Below are positions 1 to 12,375 of a stretch of 64,000 bases of DNA, one piece after another. The notes below the pieces were generated by a model that had not been told where the DNA came from, ran no database searches, and saw nothing but the letters and a program-made list of their open reading frames with translations. Position numbers and translations under genes: made by a program. The stretch is from the NCBI RefSeq assembly GCF_013373865.1, contig NC_050472.1:26993190-27057189 (forward strand), given 5' to 3'. Position 1 is the stretch's first letter. Each line of letters begins with the position of its first letter. The DNA comes from Monomorium pharaonis (lineage: Eukaryota; Arthropoda; Insecta; Hymenoptera; Formicidae).

Positions 1-284
1 TGTAACTTAAACAATCTCTGTGTAAAAAATAATCAAAATGTTTTTAAAATGTAATTCTTAACATTTATTGGTCTTCTATTATAAAAGTAATTTGATTTAT
101 TTACTATTATAAAACTATTTAATTTAGATGAATTATAACGAGTGCTTCATTACAATCTACTAGTTTTTAGTAAATGTCAAAGTCATAAAAGTAGAGGGAT
201 AGTTTTAGTAAGATGCGATACTATAATCTTCAATACTAGCTCTAAAAAAAATCAGCTAAATTTTTTCCTGTAATTATAACTTAC

Positions 285-1526
285 TTTCATTAAACCTTTA
301 CCAATCCCAACAGCAGCTAAAAGGGCATTAGTATCAGCAACGCTACTAGTTTGCGCTTGTGTCGCCCTGGTGCTGACCTCGCCTTCCCAATCTTCGCGCG
401 CCTTGTTTGCTATGTCCCACACGTGGCTAATTACCTTTGTGTACTGCGCCACTTGTTTCTGAAACCCAACAACAGAGGCATGCAAGGAACTTAATAAGCA
501 GTAAGACCGTGCGTGTTCCACTCGCTAAATGGACCGCACGAAAATCTCTGCGTAGCAAACGTTTATCCAAGACATTTAACATCTATGGCTATTTACGTAG
601 CTACTAGCTAGGAGGCCTGCATACACAACATCTCAGCCCAAAGCGAATGGAACCGACAAAGCTGAAGCTATCTGATTTAGCAGCTTACATTGTAGTCCTA
701 GTTGTTGTTTAGTTAGCACGTTAACAGAAAGATAAAATATCTTCAATTAGCTCCAATGTATCTCTCTTAATAAGTATTTTATATATATATAGACTTAACT
801 GTAATCAAATACACTGTTTCAAAAATTTAATTTTATATCATAGTTATAAACTGATATTCGAATATTTAATCCAATAATGCTTTTTGCCTGACTCAAGAAA
901 GAGTTTTTTGTGTTGAATTAAATGAGAAATAGTCAAAGACAAAGTATAAAGAATTGTCTTACGTGTGAGGCATCAATGCTGACAGACGCAGCCTTGGCTT
1001 CCAACTGCATCATCTTCTGTTCAGCTTGAGGCTCCAGTTTTGTCCTCAGGTAATCTGGGACCAGGTCATGTGCAAACGTAGGGATACGATTCTCGGTAAG
1101 TCGCAACAGTTCCTCGTCCTTTTCCGGACTCAGGCGTAACGGTAGAACTGTCAGATTCCGAAGATTCGGCGCTTTGTCGTGTCCCAGAATCTTTGAGAGG
1201 CTCGTTAGCTGTATAAATGACACACTTTAACCATAATTTGAAGGTACAACATATATAAAACATGCATAATATAAAAGTGTCAAATGACAAAAAAACGCAT
1301 TTTAAATGCAAATTTAATATTTCAGATGTTAACCAATCAATCGGTAAAATGGAATACTTACGTGACCAGAGATAAGGGCGAAATTGTCGAGAAAATTCGG
1401 CCAATTCAAGGTTTCGTACTCGTGTTCTATCTTGAATATCATCGCGGCGATCGCGTTCTTCAAGTCGTTCACTCGCATTATTATGGCCTCCAAGGCGGAG
1501 TCTAGTTGCTTCTCCTCTCTCTGCAT
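285..1526 (-). CDS. MED8: Mediator complex subunit 8 (partial, 3' end outside window)
   Basis: Subunit of the Mediator head module, which bridges activators and RNA polymerase II in the nucleus. Three coding exons on the minus strand are joined in phase 0: 1362-1526, 963-1208 and 285-524, giving 217 residues. The start is the ATG at 1526, which opens with MQREEKQLD and a long amphipathic helix typical of MED8. Exon 2 carries the LTSLSKILGHDK and LRNLTVLPL blocks, and exon 3 ends with the conserved NALLAAVGIGKGL segment. A good GT donor (GTAAGT) follows at 279-284, so a last exon most likely lies left of base 1. Reading through that donor instead gives a stop at 252. The gene is divergent from SIRT5, with 616 bp between the two start codons. 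Family assignment rests on block similarity and is firm; the C-terminus is unseen. Confidence 0.9.
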
Positions 1527-1942
1527 CGCGCACGAGATTTTACCACGAGACACAATGAACACACAAAATCTCACTCTTCCGTTCGTCACAGGTAAAGTAT
1601 CTTCTCCAGTGGCTGTGGCTCTGGTCGGTCTAATCGGTCTCCCTGTCAAGTGGTTCAAGTATGAAGACTAGAAGTACTAGAACCAGGAGACTGAACTAAG
1701 CCTGATTTCGCCTCCAAAAGTAAGGCGAAACTCTGTTAGAAATGTAGTACCAAATGGTGGCGCTGGCGACAATGATTTACCGGAAAAATATGAAGTATAA
1801 CGAATAATTGTAAGAACTCAAATATTTGACAATAAATGTAAATTTATAATAAAAATCTTAACAATTTTACATTTCAGAGTACTTATCTCAGTTTTTTTAT
1901 ACCAATACTTCGGTGTGACGTAGCGCGGCGGGTGGCCGCGAG

Positions 1943-1998
<56 letters not shown>

Positions 1999-2142
1999 TC
2001 ATTGTGCAGATCAGCTGTCCGCCAGCTGATCGCCGCGAGCACGTGATCACTCGATATTACTTGCAAGAATTATCAATTATCGCTGTTTTAATTTGAGCGT
2101 TAATTATCATCGTGCGATTCATTTCCGCACGGCACGGCATTG
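1527..2142. promoter_or_regulatory. Shared MED8/SIRT5 divergent promoter region with GA tract
   Basis: This interval separates the start codons of two genes that point away from each other, so both promoters must lie here unless there are distant 5' exons. It contains an uninterrupted (AG)n tract at about 1947-1995, then a GC-rich segment up to the SIRT5 ATG. No TATA box stands out near either start, which fits a broad housekeeping promoter. The GA tract could bind GAGA-type factors (inference). Confidence 0.6.
1947..1995. repeat. (AG)n microsatellite
   Basis: About 24 uninterrupted AG dinucleotides lie between the MED8 and SIRT5 starts. Confidence 0.95.
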
Positions 2143-4084
2143 ATGCACAACGTGATGAAATCGTTCCGCGAGGTCCTCGCGAGCGCCAGCAACATCCTGA
2201 TCCTGACCGGCAGCGGGATCTCCGCAGAATCCGGAGTGCCGACTTTTCGAGGCGCCGGCGGGTTCTGGCGTAAATATCAGGCGCAGAGTCTCGCAACACC
2301 GGAGGCCTTTGCGGCGAACTCCTCGCTGGTCTGGGAGTTCTACGAGTACCGTAGACAACTGGTCAGCAAGGTCAATCCGAACAAGGTAATTCGAAAGACA
2401 AAAGCGTCAGAGAAACGACTACTAGCTTTTTTCGCACATTTGCAATTTGTTGATTGTATGTTTCTAAAGTTAAAAAATTTTAGGCTTCTTAAATTCTTTT
2501 TTTTTTCTAATCAATGACAAAAAGTATCTATATATTTGAATTTTATCCAGATACTCAAACGTAATAATAGAGTAATCTATGTATTTTTGTTTTTAATAAT
2601 GTTTTAAGATATCACATATATATCCTTAACAATATTTATAAATCTAGAATACTAATAAAATTCAATTTCGTTATTATTGCCTTCTCTTCTGTTTAGGCGC
2701 ACGAAGCTGTGGCAGATTTTCAAAAACGCAAGATAGCGGAAGGTAAAAAGGTATCGATCATTACACAGAACATAGATGGTCTACATCAAAAAGCTGGGGC
2801 AACAGATGTGTTGGAGTTGCATGGCTCACTTTATAGAACACGCTGCACCAAGTGCCACAATGTTGCCATTAATGAGAATATTCCCATTTGCCCAGCACTG
2901 GCAGGAAAAGGGTACAGACGAATCCTATATCAAAACCCGGTCTCACCAACTTTACAATTTTTTTGCAAATCTTAATTTATGTGTGTAAAATATAATATAC
3001 TTTTAATTAATAATTTAAATAAGTCTTTAATTAAAATTAAAAATTTAATTTATGGATATTTAGGAATGATCAATTTTAAGTTTTAGCAAGTAGATTTAAT
3101 CAGCTGATTTTTTAAAGTTAATCGGAGTAGTGAGATCGGCCCATAGTCACAGGCGGCGAAATGCGAAGCACGACTATTAATGCTTCTTCTCGTTCTGATG
3201 CTAACGTGTCTAAGCAGATCTCCCGATCCCAGCATCATGTCTTCCGATATCCCAGTAGAAGAATTGCCGCGCTGCGAAATCAGGAATTGCGGAGCATTGC
3301 TGCGACCTGATATAGTGTGGTTCGGGGAACAGTTGAATGCAAATGTGTTGGAGAAAGCCTGTATGTAATCTTTTTTAACAAAATATATTAATTTAATAAA
3401 TTGTACATTCTGCTTGTATAGAGCCTGTAAACACAAGACTTAGTACTGTGTGTAAAGTATGTAACGTAAGAAAATTAAAATATATTTATCGCTGATTTTT
3501 GAACCTGCAGTTGATCTTGTGGAAACGTGCGATGCTTGTCTGGTCATCGGGACCTCAGCGATCGTATATCCAGCCGCTATGTTCGCACCGCAAGTAGCGC
3601 AACGTAATGTACCGGTCGCTGAGTTCAATATAGAGGAAACACCAGCCACAAGACAAGTGCAGTAAGTACAAAGATTTGTCATTAAAAAAAAAAAAAAAAA
3701 AAAACCCTCTGGTTATCATGCAAAGAATTAGTTGAAATAGTTTAAGTTTTTACAGCTTAAAAATAAAAAATCTGCAAATATAAATATAGATATTGCAATA
3801 TCGCAACAGTATAAAATATAATATTTATATCTTTTTTATACATGCGGTGTGATATAATCTTTTTTGTGGAAAACTTTTATATCACAGTTTCCTCATGCTT
3901 CCGTTTACGTCCTTGACTTGCGTTTGACTGTAACAAGAAAAAAATGTCATATTTAATTTGCACATGGATCAATTAATAAGTTAATAACGTTTGTAGAATT
4001 ATTTTCTTAAAAGATGAATTATTTTACAGATATCACTTTCAAGGTCCCTCTTCCATCACTGTGACAGAAGCATTGGCACCTTAA
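2143..4084 (+). CDS. SIRT5: NAD-dependent protein deacylase sirtuin-5
   Basis: A class III sirtuin; family members remove succinyl, malonyl and glutaryl groups from lysines, mainly in mitochondria. Five exons (2143-2385, 2697-2911, 3218-3360, 3511-3661, 4030-4084) give 268 residues. Visible motifs: the NAD-binding loop GSGISAESG at 23-31, TQNIDGLH at 104-111, catalytic His123 in ELHGS, and four zinc ligands Cys131, Cys134, Cys172 and Cys177. Tyr67 and Arg70 in the FYEYRR segment match the acyl-selectivity pair that distinguishes SIRT5 from other sirtuins. The protein ends in a typical HFQGP...EALAP tail. The first ATG after the GA tract is at 2143. The N-terminus is short, so a mitochondrial presequence is not obvious. 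The last exon lies inside a FAN1 intron on the other strand. Confidence 0.95.
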
Positions 4085-7000
4085 AAGGGTTAAAATAATG
4101 AAATAAGTGAGATTTTTTACAGAAAAAAAAAAAGAATTTTTACCTCACAATAGCACACTTCTACATTTAGTCCAAGCCGGTTCAAGTAATCTAACCATAA
4201 TTTTTGTTTAGTGGACAATGTATCACTTGGACCTTTTACTTCCACAATTTTGTACTGGAAAAATAACATACATTAGATTATAATTTATTAAAACTTATAT
4301 ACGGTAGAATATAAGGCATATAGGATCTGTGTTACAAGCTCTTAAAATTCTACATAGGAAAAAAAATTGACTTGCCTGTTTTGTATTTGCATTCCATACA
4401 ATTAAATCAGGAAAACCAGCTTTCCAGAGTGAAAAATTGTAAATAAGCCGTTCGCATATTCCAATAACACCCTCCACTCCTAAGCAAAATACTACTTCCT
4501 GAAAACAATTACATATATTTATAATTTATTATAAAAATTTTATTGATTTATAAGATTCATTGATCGCACTTACCTGGAAATAGTTACTGTCCTTGAAAAT
4601 ACTGTCCTGAATAAGAGATGTGTATTCACAATATGATTCGAATTCATGCTTCAAATGTCTGCTCAACGTTTCCGAATTAAATTTTCGAATAATTTGCAGC
4701 TTTATATCGATTCGTTCCTTCCTGTTTTCGTAAAATTCCGACGAATACAAATCCAATGGCGCTTCCTGATACAATGATACCCAAGCGCCGGGAACGTTTA
4801 TGTTATAAATCTCGTCCCAAAATAATGTAGCGAATAAAGTAATAGGAAAAGCACCCTCGCAATGTATGCCCCTAATGTATCCCTCGCGTTTGTAGCGATA
4901 CAATGCTAGACTTTCCACCGAGCCATACACTTGTTGATCCGTGACGGTACTGATGCACCAATTGCTTTTCCTTTGTGAAGTATTTCTGAAGATATAAAAC
5001 GAATATAAGAACAGGATATACATATATATTTTATTTTCTTAATAGCTTTGTTTAAAATTTAATTTATAATTTACCTGGATAATGTTCCTTTTATTATAGT
5101 GTTATTCGGGGATGTGAGTTTTATTCTGAGGAATACATTGTCTAATATATGTTTAACAATTTCTTTTGTACGTTTATTAATGCCAGATTTTCTCTTAACA
5201 ATTATCTCTGCTTTATTCAGTAAGTCTAATTTATTCACTTCTGTCAAGCTATTGTACATAACCGCGTTCGATAGTAACGCGACACTAGCTTCCAAATCTT
5301 TCTTGTGATACATTTCTATCTTGATTAACTCAAGGTACCATTGACCTTTTCTATGTTTCATATGACAATTTTGATCTATTAACATTTGTAAAAATTTTAC
5401 CGCTAAGGGCATCATTTCCTCAGTCTTTTTAAATGCGTCAATACTTTTGGATAGAACTTTGAGCCACATGTAACCTGGCATAAAGTGCCTGATGTGATGA
5501 GGCAAACTAGAATCGCGAAGACTGCAAATGGACATAATATAATATAAATATATATAATATAAATTTATTTTACGACTTCATATTTATTTTTATTACTTCT
5601 ATTTTTTGCATTTGAAATAAACACACATTTCTCACGCTTCAAGTGCAAACATTTTTAAGGATTTTAAGCAATAATTTTTTAAATTCAAATATTGTATTCT
5701 GTCACAATTATATTAGCCTTACCATTCCGATTCTACTTCTAAGACCGGCGGCAAACATTGCGCGGCTAAAATTCCGAGATTCCGTACAGTGTCCCATTGT
5801 TTATTCTCGATTGCACTTAACACATTACTTAATGTATTTTTAGCTTCAATATAACTGTAAAATATAAGATTCAAATTAAGATTAGGTTTAAAAGTATGAA
5901 AAAAAGAAATATAAAGAAATTGTAAAATAATACAATAAACTTACTCTAACAGATGTTTCTTATTAGCAAAGATAGGGAAGTCACTTAGGGTTGCTTTTGG
6001 AAATTTTATTTGATCTGTCTCAACTTTCAATAGCGTTCGGAATACGTCCGCTAACGTCTCAGTGGGATCTCGATTAGGTATTAGCAATGTAATTATCCTA
6101 TTGATCAATTCTTTCATTCTGGCATTCAGTGATACGCAATCTCCTAAACGTTTGTTAACCGACGCACGTAATTTAGTGGCAGGAGTCGTCATTCCAGGAA
6201 ACAATGATTTCGATTTGCGACAGAATGTCAAAATCGCTCGTATACCACCCTTTTTTCCACTAACATTGATCTTTGATTCTTGACAAAGCTTGCGAATCTC
6301 ATCGGCTTGCAACAAGTTCAATAATACAGATATGTCTTCCTCTTCCGTATTACTTTTAAAAATAGATCGCGATACAAGCTCGTCGAAGATGGGCTTCAAG
6401 TCGCTGGATATTTTATCATACTTAATGGTGCTTATTCTGTGCCACATGGGCTTTCTTTTGAGCATACGTATTAGTAGTGCTTGAGCATTCTTTTGAAGAG
6501 TGATTAACGAGAATACTAAATCCAGCTCATCCTGATCAAAATACCCGCAATTGACTGGATTGGAGAATACGGTAACAATGACCAGGAAAAAATGTAACGA
6601 GTACATATCTGTAGGCCTAACTACATCGTCAATTTCATATCTCATTGAAGCCGTAGTGTCTATAGAATTGTATGTGTAGTTAAATGTCTTGCTCGAATAA
6701 ATCTTCTCCAGATTTATGTTATTGTTAATGATGGCGCCCTCCTTGGCTAAATTTAGATTATTTATCATCATAGACAGCAATTCCTCTGTTCTGTCTTTGA
6801 ATAATTTCCTGCATGCTAATTTGGCACGCCCTGGCGACCTGTCTAATGCATCTTTTATCGGGGATGAAGTCTTTGGTATAAACTTGGCACCACTATGGGA
6901 CACGGGAGTACGTGGTTGACTTCTAATAGGAGAAGTATGTGTAACAATTGATGATGCTGCCATTTGATTTTCCATAATTTTTGTTGGATTGTTATTGGCA

Positions 7001-7360
7001 TTGGACGAAGATGCCTTGCTGTCTAATGAAATATCTTCTACCACTTTTTGTTTCTCAATTATTTTACTGGGACTTTGTTTGTCAGTTGTCATTTTGTTTG
7101 GCCTTTTTTGATTTAAAGAAGTTCTCATCTTGCTTAACACTCTTTCTCTTTTCTATGGTAAATAAAATTTATCATTATTAAAAATTTATCGTTAATAATA
7201 AATTGAAATTGTTAGACAATGAATGACAGATGTAACTTACTGTCTTATTAATCACTGGGCTTCTGAAATTGAATGACTTCTTAATATTGTCTCTCACACT
7301 TTGAGACTTACTACTGCTATTTGTAATTTTATAGAACTGATCTATTCGGGTTTGTGTCAT
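3877..7360 (-). CDS. FAN1: Fanconi-associated nuclease 1 (UBZ-less, N-terminal PIP-box)
   Basis: A structure-specific DNA nuclease of interstrand-crosslink repair, acting on 5' flaps in the nucleus. Eight exons (7241-7360, 5945-7152, 5723-5854, 5075-5521, 4574-4985, 4376-4498, 4144-4254, 3877-3927) give 867 residues. A SAP-like DNA-binding segment lies at about 319-356, followed by the helical/TPR region with the RGIHCEGA motif. The C-terminal VRR-NUC domain shows GFPDLIVWN and KIVEVKGPSD, the PD-(D/E)xK catalytic signature. No cysteine occurs before residue 154, so the N-terminal ubiquitin-binding zinc finger of vertebrate FAN1 is absent. Residues 3-10 (QTRIDQFY) match the PCNA-interacting PIP consensus. 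Intron 6 uses a GC donor (GCAAGT). The terminal exon is nested in SIRT5 intron 4. Confidence 0.93.
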
Positions 7361-8400
7361 CGTACCACAGAAAAAATGTTCAGGGTAATGTCAAACTATC
7401 CCTATGACACGTCAAACACAACAAACACGTATACCATGTGTGTGTCACATATCACCAGAATAAGCAGCTGCAAAGGAGACTTAAGCAGACCTCTCTTGGA
7501 TACCTGCAGGAACAAAAGCGGAAGATCACTCTGCCCCAACTCATTTTCTTTGCTCTCAATCCTTTTTTTATTTTGTTCGTACATTATTCTATATTCTTAA
7601 GTAGAACTTAATTTAAACCATAGCGAATCGACCAAAAAAATTACAGTATTTACAGTTCATACAAATCATCGGCGGATACAAGCGCGTCTGTTTCGTCTAA
7701 GCCATACACCGTAGATCCAAAACGTGGATTGTGCAGAACGACGAAATCTAAGTCTCGACGGCGTTAATTAAACATTATTCTTCGTTCTCGCGATTCTTTC
7801 CGTAAATTTAAAGCTAAACGCGAGGGACGCCGAGGACGCGCAAGACGATGTCCCGGTCAACTCCCTTGCCTCTTACCTTAAAGACAAATTCCAGAAGTCG
7901 TGGACGTACGTACACGCTGGGAGGAAAGACTATAAACGTCAGGAACCACTGTATAAAAACCGCAACTCGACGAGTACTTCGTGCACCGCCATGATATACA
8001 CCGGCTAAGGTTAGGCTCTTCCGCGCAAGCGCGCAGCTCTCGCATGGCGAGAAGCGAATGCAACGAAAAAGCGCGAATACGCGCGGAAACTACGCGATTA
8101 AAGACAATTTTGACTTACTAATATTGTAATGTAATTCAACCCGTATGTATTGCAACGTGTAAATGTAATTCAAAAATACATATCCGGGGAAAAAAAACAA
8201 TTTTTCGTCAGAAAAGATTTGTCACATCCAAATTTATCAGAGTTAAAACATTGATTTTGAATAGTTAGGTAAGTTAAAAAAAAGAAAAGAAAGATTGAAT
8301 AATAGTTAGCGTAATCGGAATTTATTTTGGCAAGTCCATTTTGTTCGGATTTTGTCGTCTCGATGCCATGTGGCAAATGTGTGTAAATAAAATTTGGATG
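7361..8400. promoter_or_regulatory. FAN1 upstream/promoter region
   Basis: This is the stretch upstream of the FAN1 ATG. It becomes GC- and CpG-rich at about 7660-8090, with runs such as GCGCGCAAGCGCG-type sequence near 8020-8100, then turns AT-rich. A CpG-rich patch beside a start codon is the usual look of a hymenopteran promoter. I see no convincing coding exon; short open frames on both strands have no recognisable content. Confidence 0.45.
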
Positions 8401-8726
8401 TAGCCGAGTTTTCGGCTCTTACTAATATATTGCATTCAGCTCGCCGAGTTGCTCAGAGGTATCGTATACAGCGAGTTGTGACCTAACGCGCCGCATTCTC
8501 TCTCTCTCTCTCTCTCATATATGTGTGTGTGTGTGTGTGTGTGTGTATGTCATGTTTGCATGTACAGAGAACTCACGAAACGCGTGTATACGTACATATG
8601 TATACGAGTATGTACAAGAGTGTTCAATATGCACTGTTAATCTCTTTTTCCTTCCACTCTCTTGAAGTTACATACTAGTTAGAATATATTTAATAGCCAA
8701 AAAATGTAACCCGTAAATTGACTTAC

Positions 8727-8831
<105 letters not shown>

Positions 8832-9087
8832 AGTTATATCCTAGCTCGTCCGCGCCATTAATTGCAATAATTACGAGTAATTAATACTTAGGTCTCTATA
8901 CATAAGTTGTGGGCAAATGTTGAGACTCGTCCACCTGGTAACACCTCTCCATTCTCTTTCGCAGATCAAAATGATATATTGAATATCTCTAGACGAAATG
9001 AGAAGAAATTCATCGTTGTGTGTTGTTCCGTGATCAACCAATTGCAATTAAAAGTATAGAAAAATAACGTACGTTAATTTAAAAACA

Positions 9088-9346
9088 CACTCAAAGAAAT
9101 GATTTAATATTTTAACTGAAATATTTTATCATTATAAATAAATTTATTAAATTAAACATTTTTCATTTAATTATAATTTTAAAATGTGTTTTAGTTTTAA
9201 ATGTTATTTAGATTTAAAACATTAAGAGCTTGAAAATCTTCAACAATTTTAAATATTTTATAATTTTAAATCTAAACATTATTTAAAACTAGAACATTTT
9301 TATGTATTTAAATATATTCATTTTTAAATTAAACACTTCTTTGAGT
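9088..9346. mobile_element. AT-rich foldback MITE
   Basis: The ends are inverted copies: CACTCAAAGAAATG on the left, and the reverse complement of AACTCAAAGAAGTG on the right. An internal palindrome pairs the segment near 9190-9220 with that near 9265-9300. There is no open reading frame. The class is uncertain; the CACT-start terminus resembles the element at 38641-38847. Confidence 0.6.
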
Positions 9347-10865
9347 TATATAAATATATTATAAGATAATAATTTGTATCGAGTACTGCGGAGACTGTCT
9401 CGATATATATAAAATGTGCATATATGTTATCAGGTGTTATCAGATGACGGACTTCAATCAGACGACGCGTTATGTTAAGGATCGAGTCAAAGGGCCATCC
9501 GGAGCAAATCCCACGTTCCACGGGGTGTCCCGCAAATCCAGCATCATTAGGTCGTTATCGATGCATTGTAACATCCTGAACATCATGTAACTTGATTGCA
9601 TAAAGTAAAACTCTGCGCATTGAAAATAATAGTGAACTATTGAACAGATTGTATTATATAAAAGCTTTCGTATGCCTTACCCTTTTAATTCCTTTCCTTA
9701 CGATGCTGGACCCGTGACGACACATCCTGCGTATACGTGAATGTATATAGAACTCCCTGCGTCTCCTGCCAGCCCCCGCGCGAGTCCTCCGTACAATCGT
9801 TCTCGTCAAGAGGTTACTCGCATACCAAAGTTTCCATTCAAGTCGGAGCTTTGGCTAAAGCGTCGTTCTCTTTCTCTTTTCCCTCATTTTTCTTTTTTTC
9901 TTTTTTTACGGACTATCCTGTGTCGCACAGCAACGCGGAAGTCCTACACCGTATTCACAGAATATAAGATACACGTATATAAGTAGATACACATCGTGCC
10001 TCGACACGTCGGTCGATACTATATTGTAAATCTGTTTAACACGCAGAAAAAAGTGTCGTGGAGCTTTCTCGGGTTTAAGATACCTAGAACGATTTTTATA
10101 AGCTCATTCCTCTCCTCCCGAAAATCTGTCGTCTCTTTACGCGCAAACAAGCCGCTTATTATAACTTCTCTCGCCTTCGTCCCTCATCTTCGTCAAAACT
10201 CGGAATATTTGCATTGTTCGGTCTTAACTTCTACTTACATGATACACTATTGTTTCTCGCGAATGCAACGAATTAGGTAAACACGAAGTCTCACCGTTCG
10301 AGGTACGACCGATGCCTCTGCTTTTCGCTTCCTCTTTTTTTTCTCTTTTAGTCTCTCTAAATCAATTTCTCAGCGCGTGTTTCAACGAGAGTTTCCGATG
10401 GAAGCGAGGGTCTTTTTTTCTCTTCTGCGAGTTTTATCATACGCAAGACAAACACCTGTATCGGTCTTAGTTCGCAGTGGAATTTCGTGTTTGCCAAACC
10501 ATAGAAATGTAAAGCGAACTCAGTCTTTGGTTGGAGCGATCTTCGAAATCTCGATTCTCGACGTTTTATTTAAATTTAATGGCTATCGGATTATTACCTT
10601 TAACATTAATAAATTTTATATAAAAATCCATATACATCTATATCTTGTTTTTAAAGCGTGTCTCAACTAAAATAAAACAGATCGCCTCCCTCTCTTTACA
10701 AATACGCTCTCGAATCTTTGTTTTTCATTTTCACCTTTTTTCGTTCACATAAAGTCGCTCGTTCTTCTCAAAGTCATTTGGCGGAAGAATGTATGCTTCT
10801 TTCGTTTTCAGGGCGTCGCTAGAAATCTCGGTAGCAGCATATATACGGCAGCTGTACATACGATG

Positions 10866-10896
<31 letters not shown>

Positions 10897-11783
10897 TTAT
10901 GTTTCACGACAAGCAGATAACGTTTATAAAAGCTAGACGCTCTACGAGTACACGAGAGCAAACAGAGTGGAGAGAGCGGAGGAATTACGATTTTCGCGCG
11001 CAGCAGTGAATCTGAGAAAAACGAGAGAAATGACGAAGTATATAAAGAGTTATATGTACAAACACATCTCACAAAACGGATCTTACACGGAAAAAAAGAA
11101 TACGCCCCAAATATACAGGCGAAAGTGTGAAGATCTTAACAAAAAAAAAAAAAATAATAAGTCCTATCCAGGATAAAATTTCTTTATTACTCCTCCTTTC
11201 TAAAATCGTCTTGAAGTTCATAATTTTCATACACATTTCGCTGTGCGTCTACCACAACAACGGTTTCTTTTTTTTTTAATTACAGTTATTCAGTTAATTA
11301 CCTAAAAGTAAGAGATACAATAAGCGTAATTATTTTTATATGTACAATATATCTGGTTTTTTTGTTTCATTTTATTTACGATTTCGAGAAGTCTTTCTAC
11401 GATTTGTAATCATTCGCACCATAAATCTTACTCCCCCTCCCCGTTTTCGCGTTACGGCTGGCGACGAATCATTTTTATGGCTCGCTACTGCGAGAGATTC
11501 CTTTAAGAGCAGGCGTTTCATAGATAGATAAATTAAGAATTCAATACCGGTTGATTATACTCAATGATCAGCGCCTGCGTGTTTGAACTTGCAATAAATA
11601 ATCGATCGCTACGTAATCTCAAATTCATCGTTCTCTTGTACGCGGTTATTATGTTTGCAATAACAAGGAAAAGTAAAACTATTAGTGTATCAAAGAAGAA
11701 TATGAGTCGAGTGTGATTATAGAGGGTACAAAAAAGTGATCTCTGTTTTTCTGCAAGGCATTTCGATCAAACAACCGTTTGGA

Positions 11784-11814
<31 letters not shown>

Positions 11815-12375
11815 TTTTCTTCTTCTTCGTCCGTACACTTCTTATTTGACTGTTGTGTATTCTGGAACACTGTTTTGTAATCTGATGAAGAGAGCGGAAA
11901 AGAAAGTAGAGTTCTGTAGAGAAATTAAGAGAGGAAGAGAACTGTATCGCAACTCATACAGAAAATGCTAACAAAAGCAATTACTCAATTTACTTTTCTT
12001 CTTTTAAGCAACGTTTATTTAGAGGGAATATTTTCTTGATAATAGAATGTAACTTTCATCATTTACGTAAAATAACATTTATTTAAAATTTTGTGTATGC
12101 ACAAAAATTAAGCAATGTAAATTACTTAAAATAAGTAAATAATTAAAATATTTGAATGAACATCAAATTTATTCAATATTTAAATAAAGAGAAGAAAAGT
12201 AAATTAAGTAATCGCCTTTTTTAGTAGTAGAATTGATATTTTTCTGTATGTATGTACACGTGGAAATCCCCCAAAAAACTACGTTCTTTTTTTTCATGGC
12301 AATGAATAAAATAGTGAATAAAAGCATACATATTTTATCTAGAAACGTTTTGCGTCGATTAAATGTATGAGTATA

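Noticed and set aside
7402..7584. 60-codon frame just upstream of FAN1 considered as an extra FAN1 N-terminal exon
   Set aside because: It ends in a stop and has no donor that joins in phase to the FAN1 first exon; no zinc-finger cysteines.
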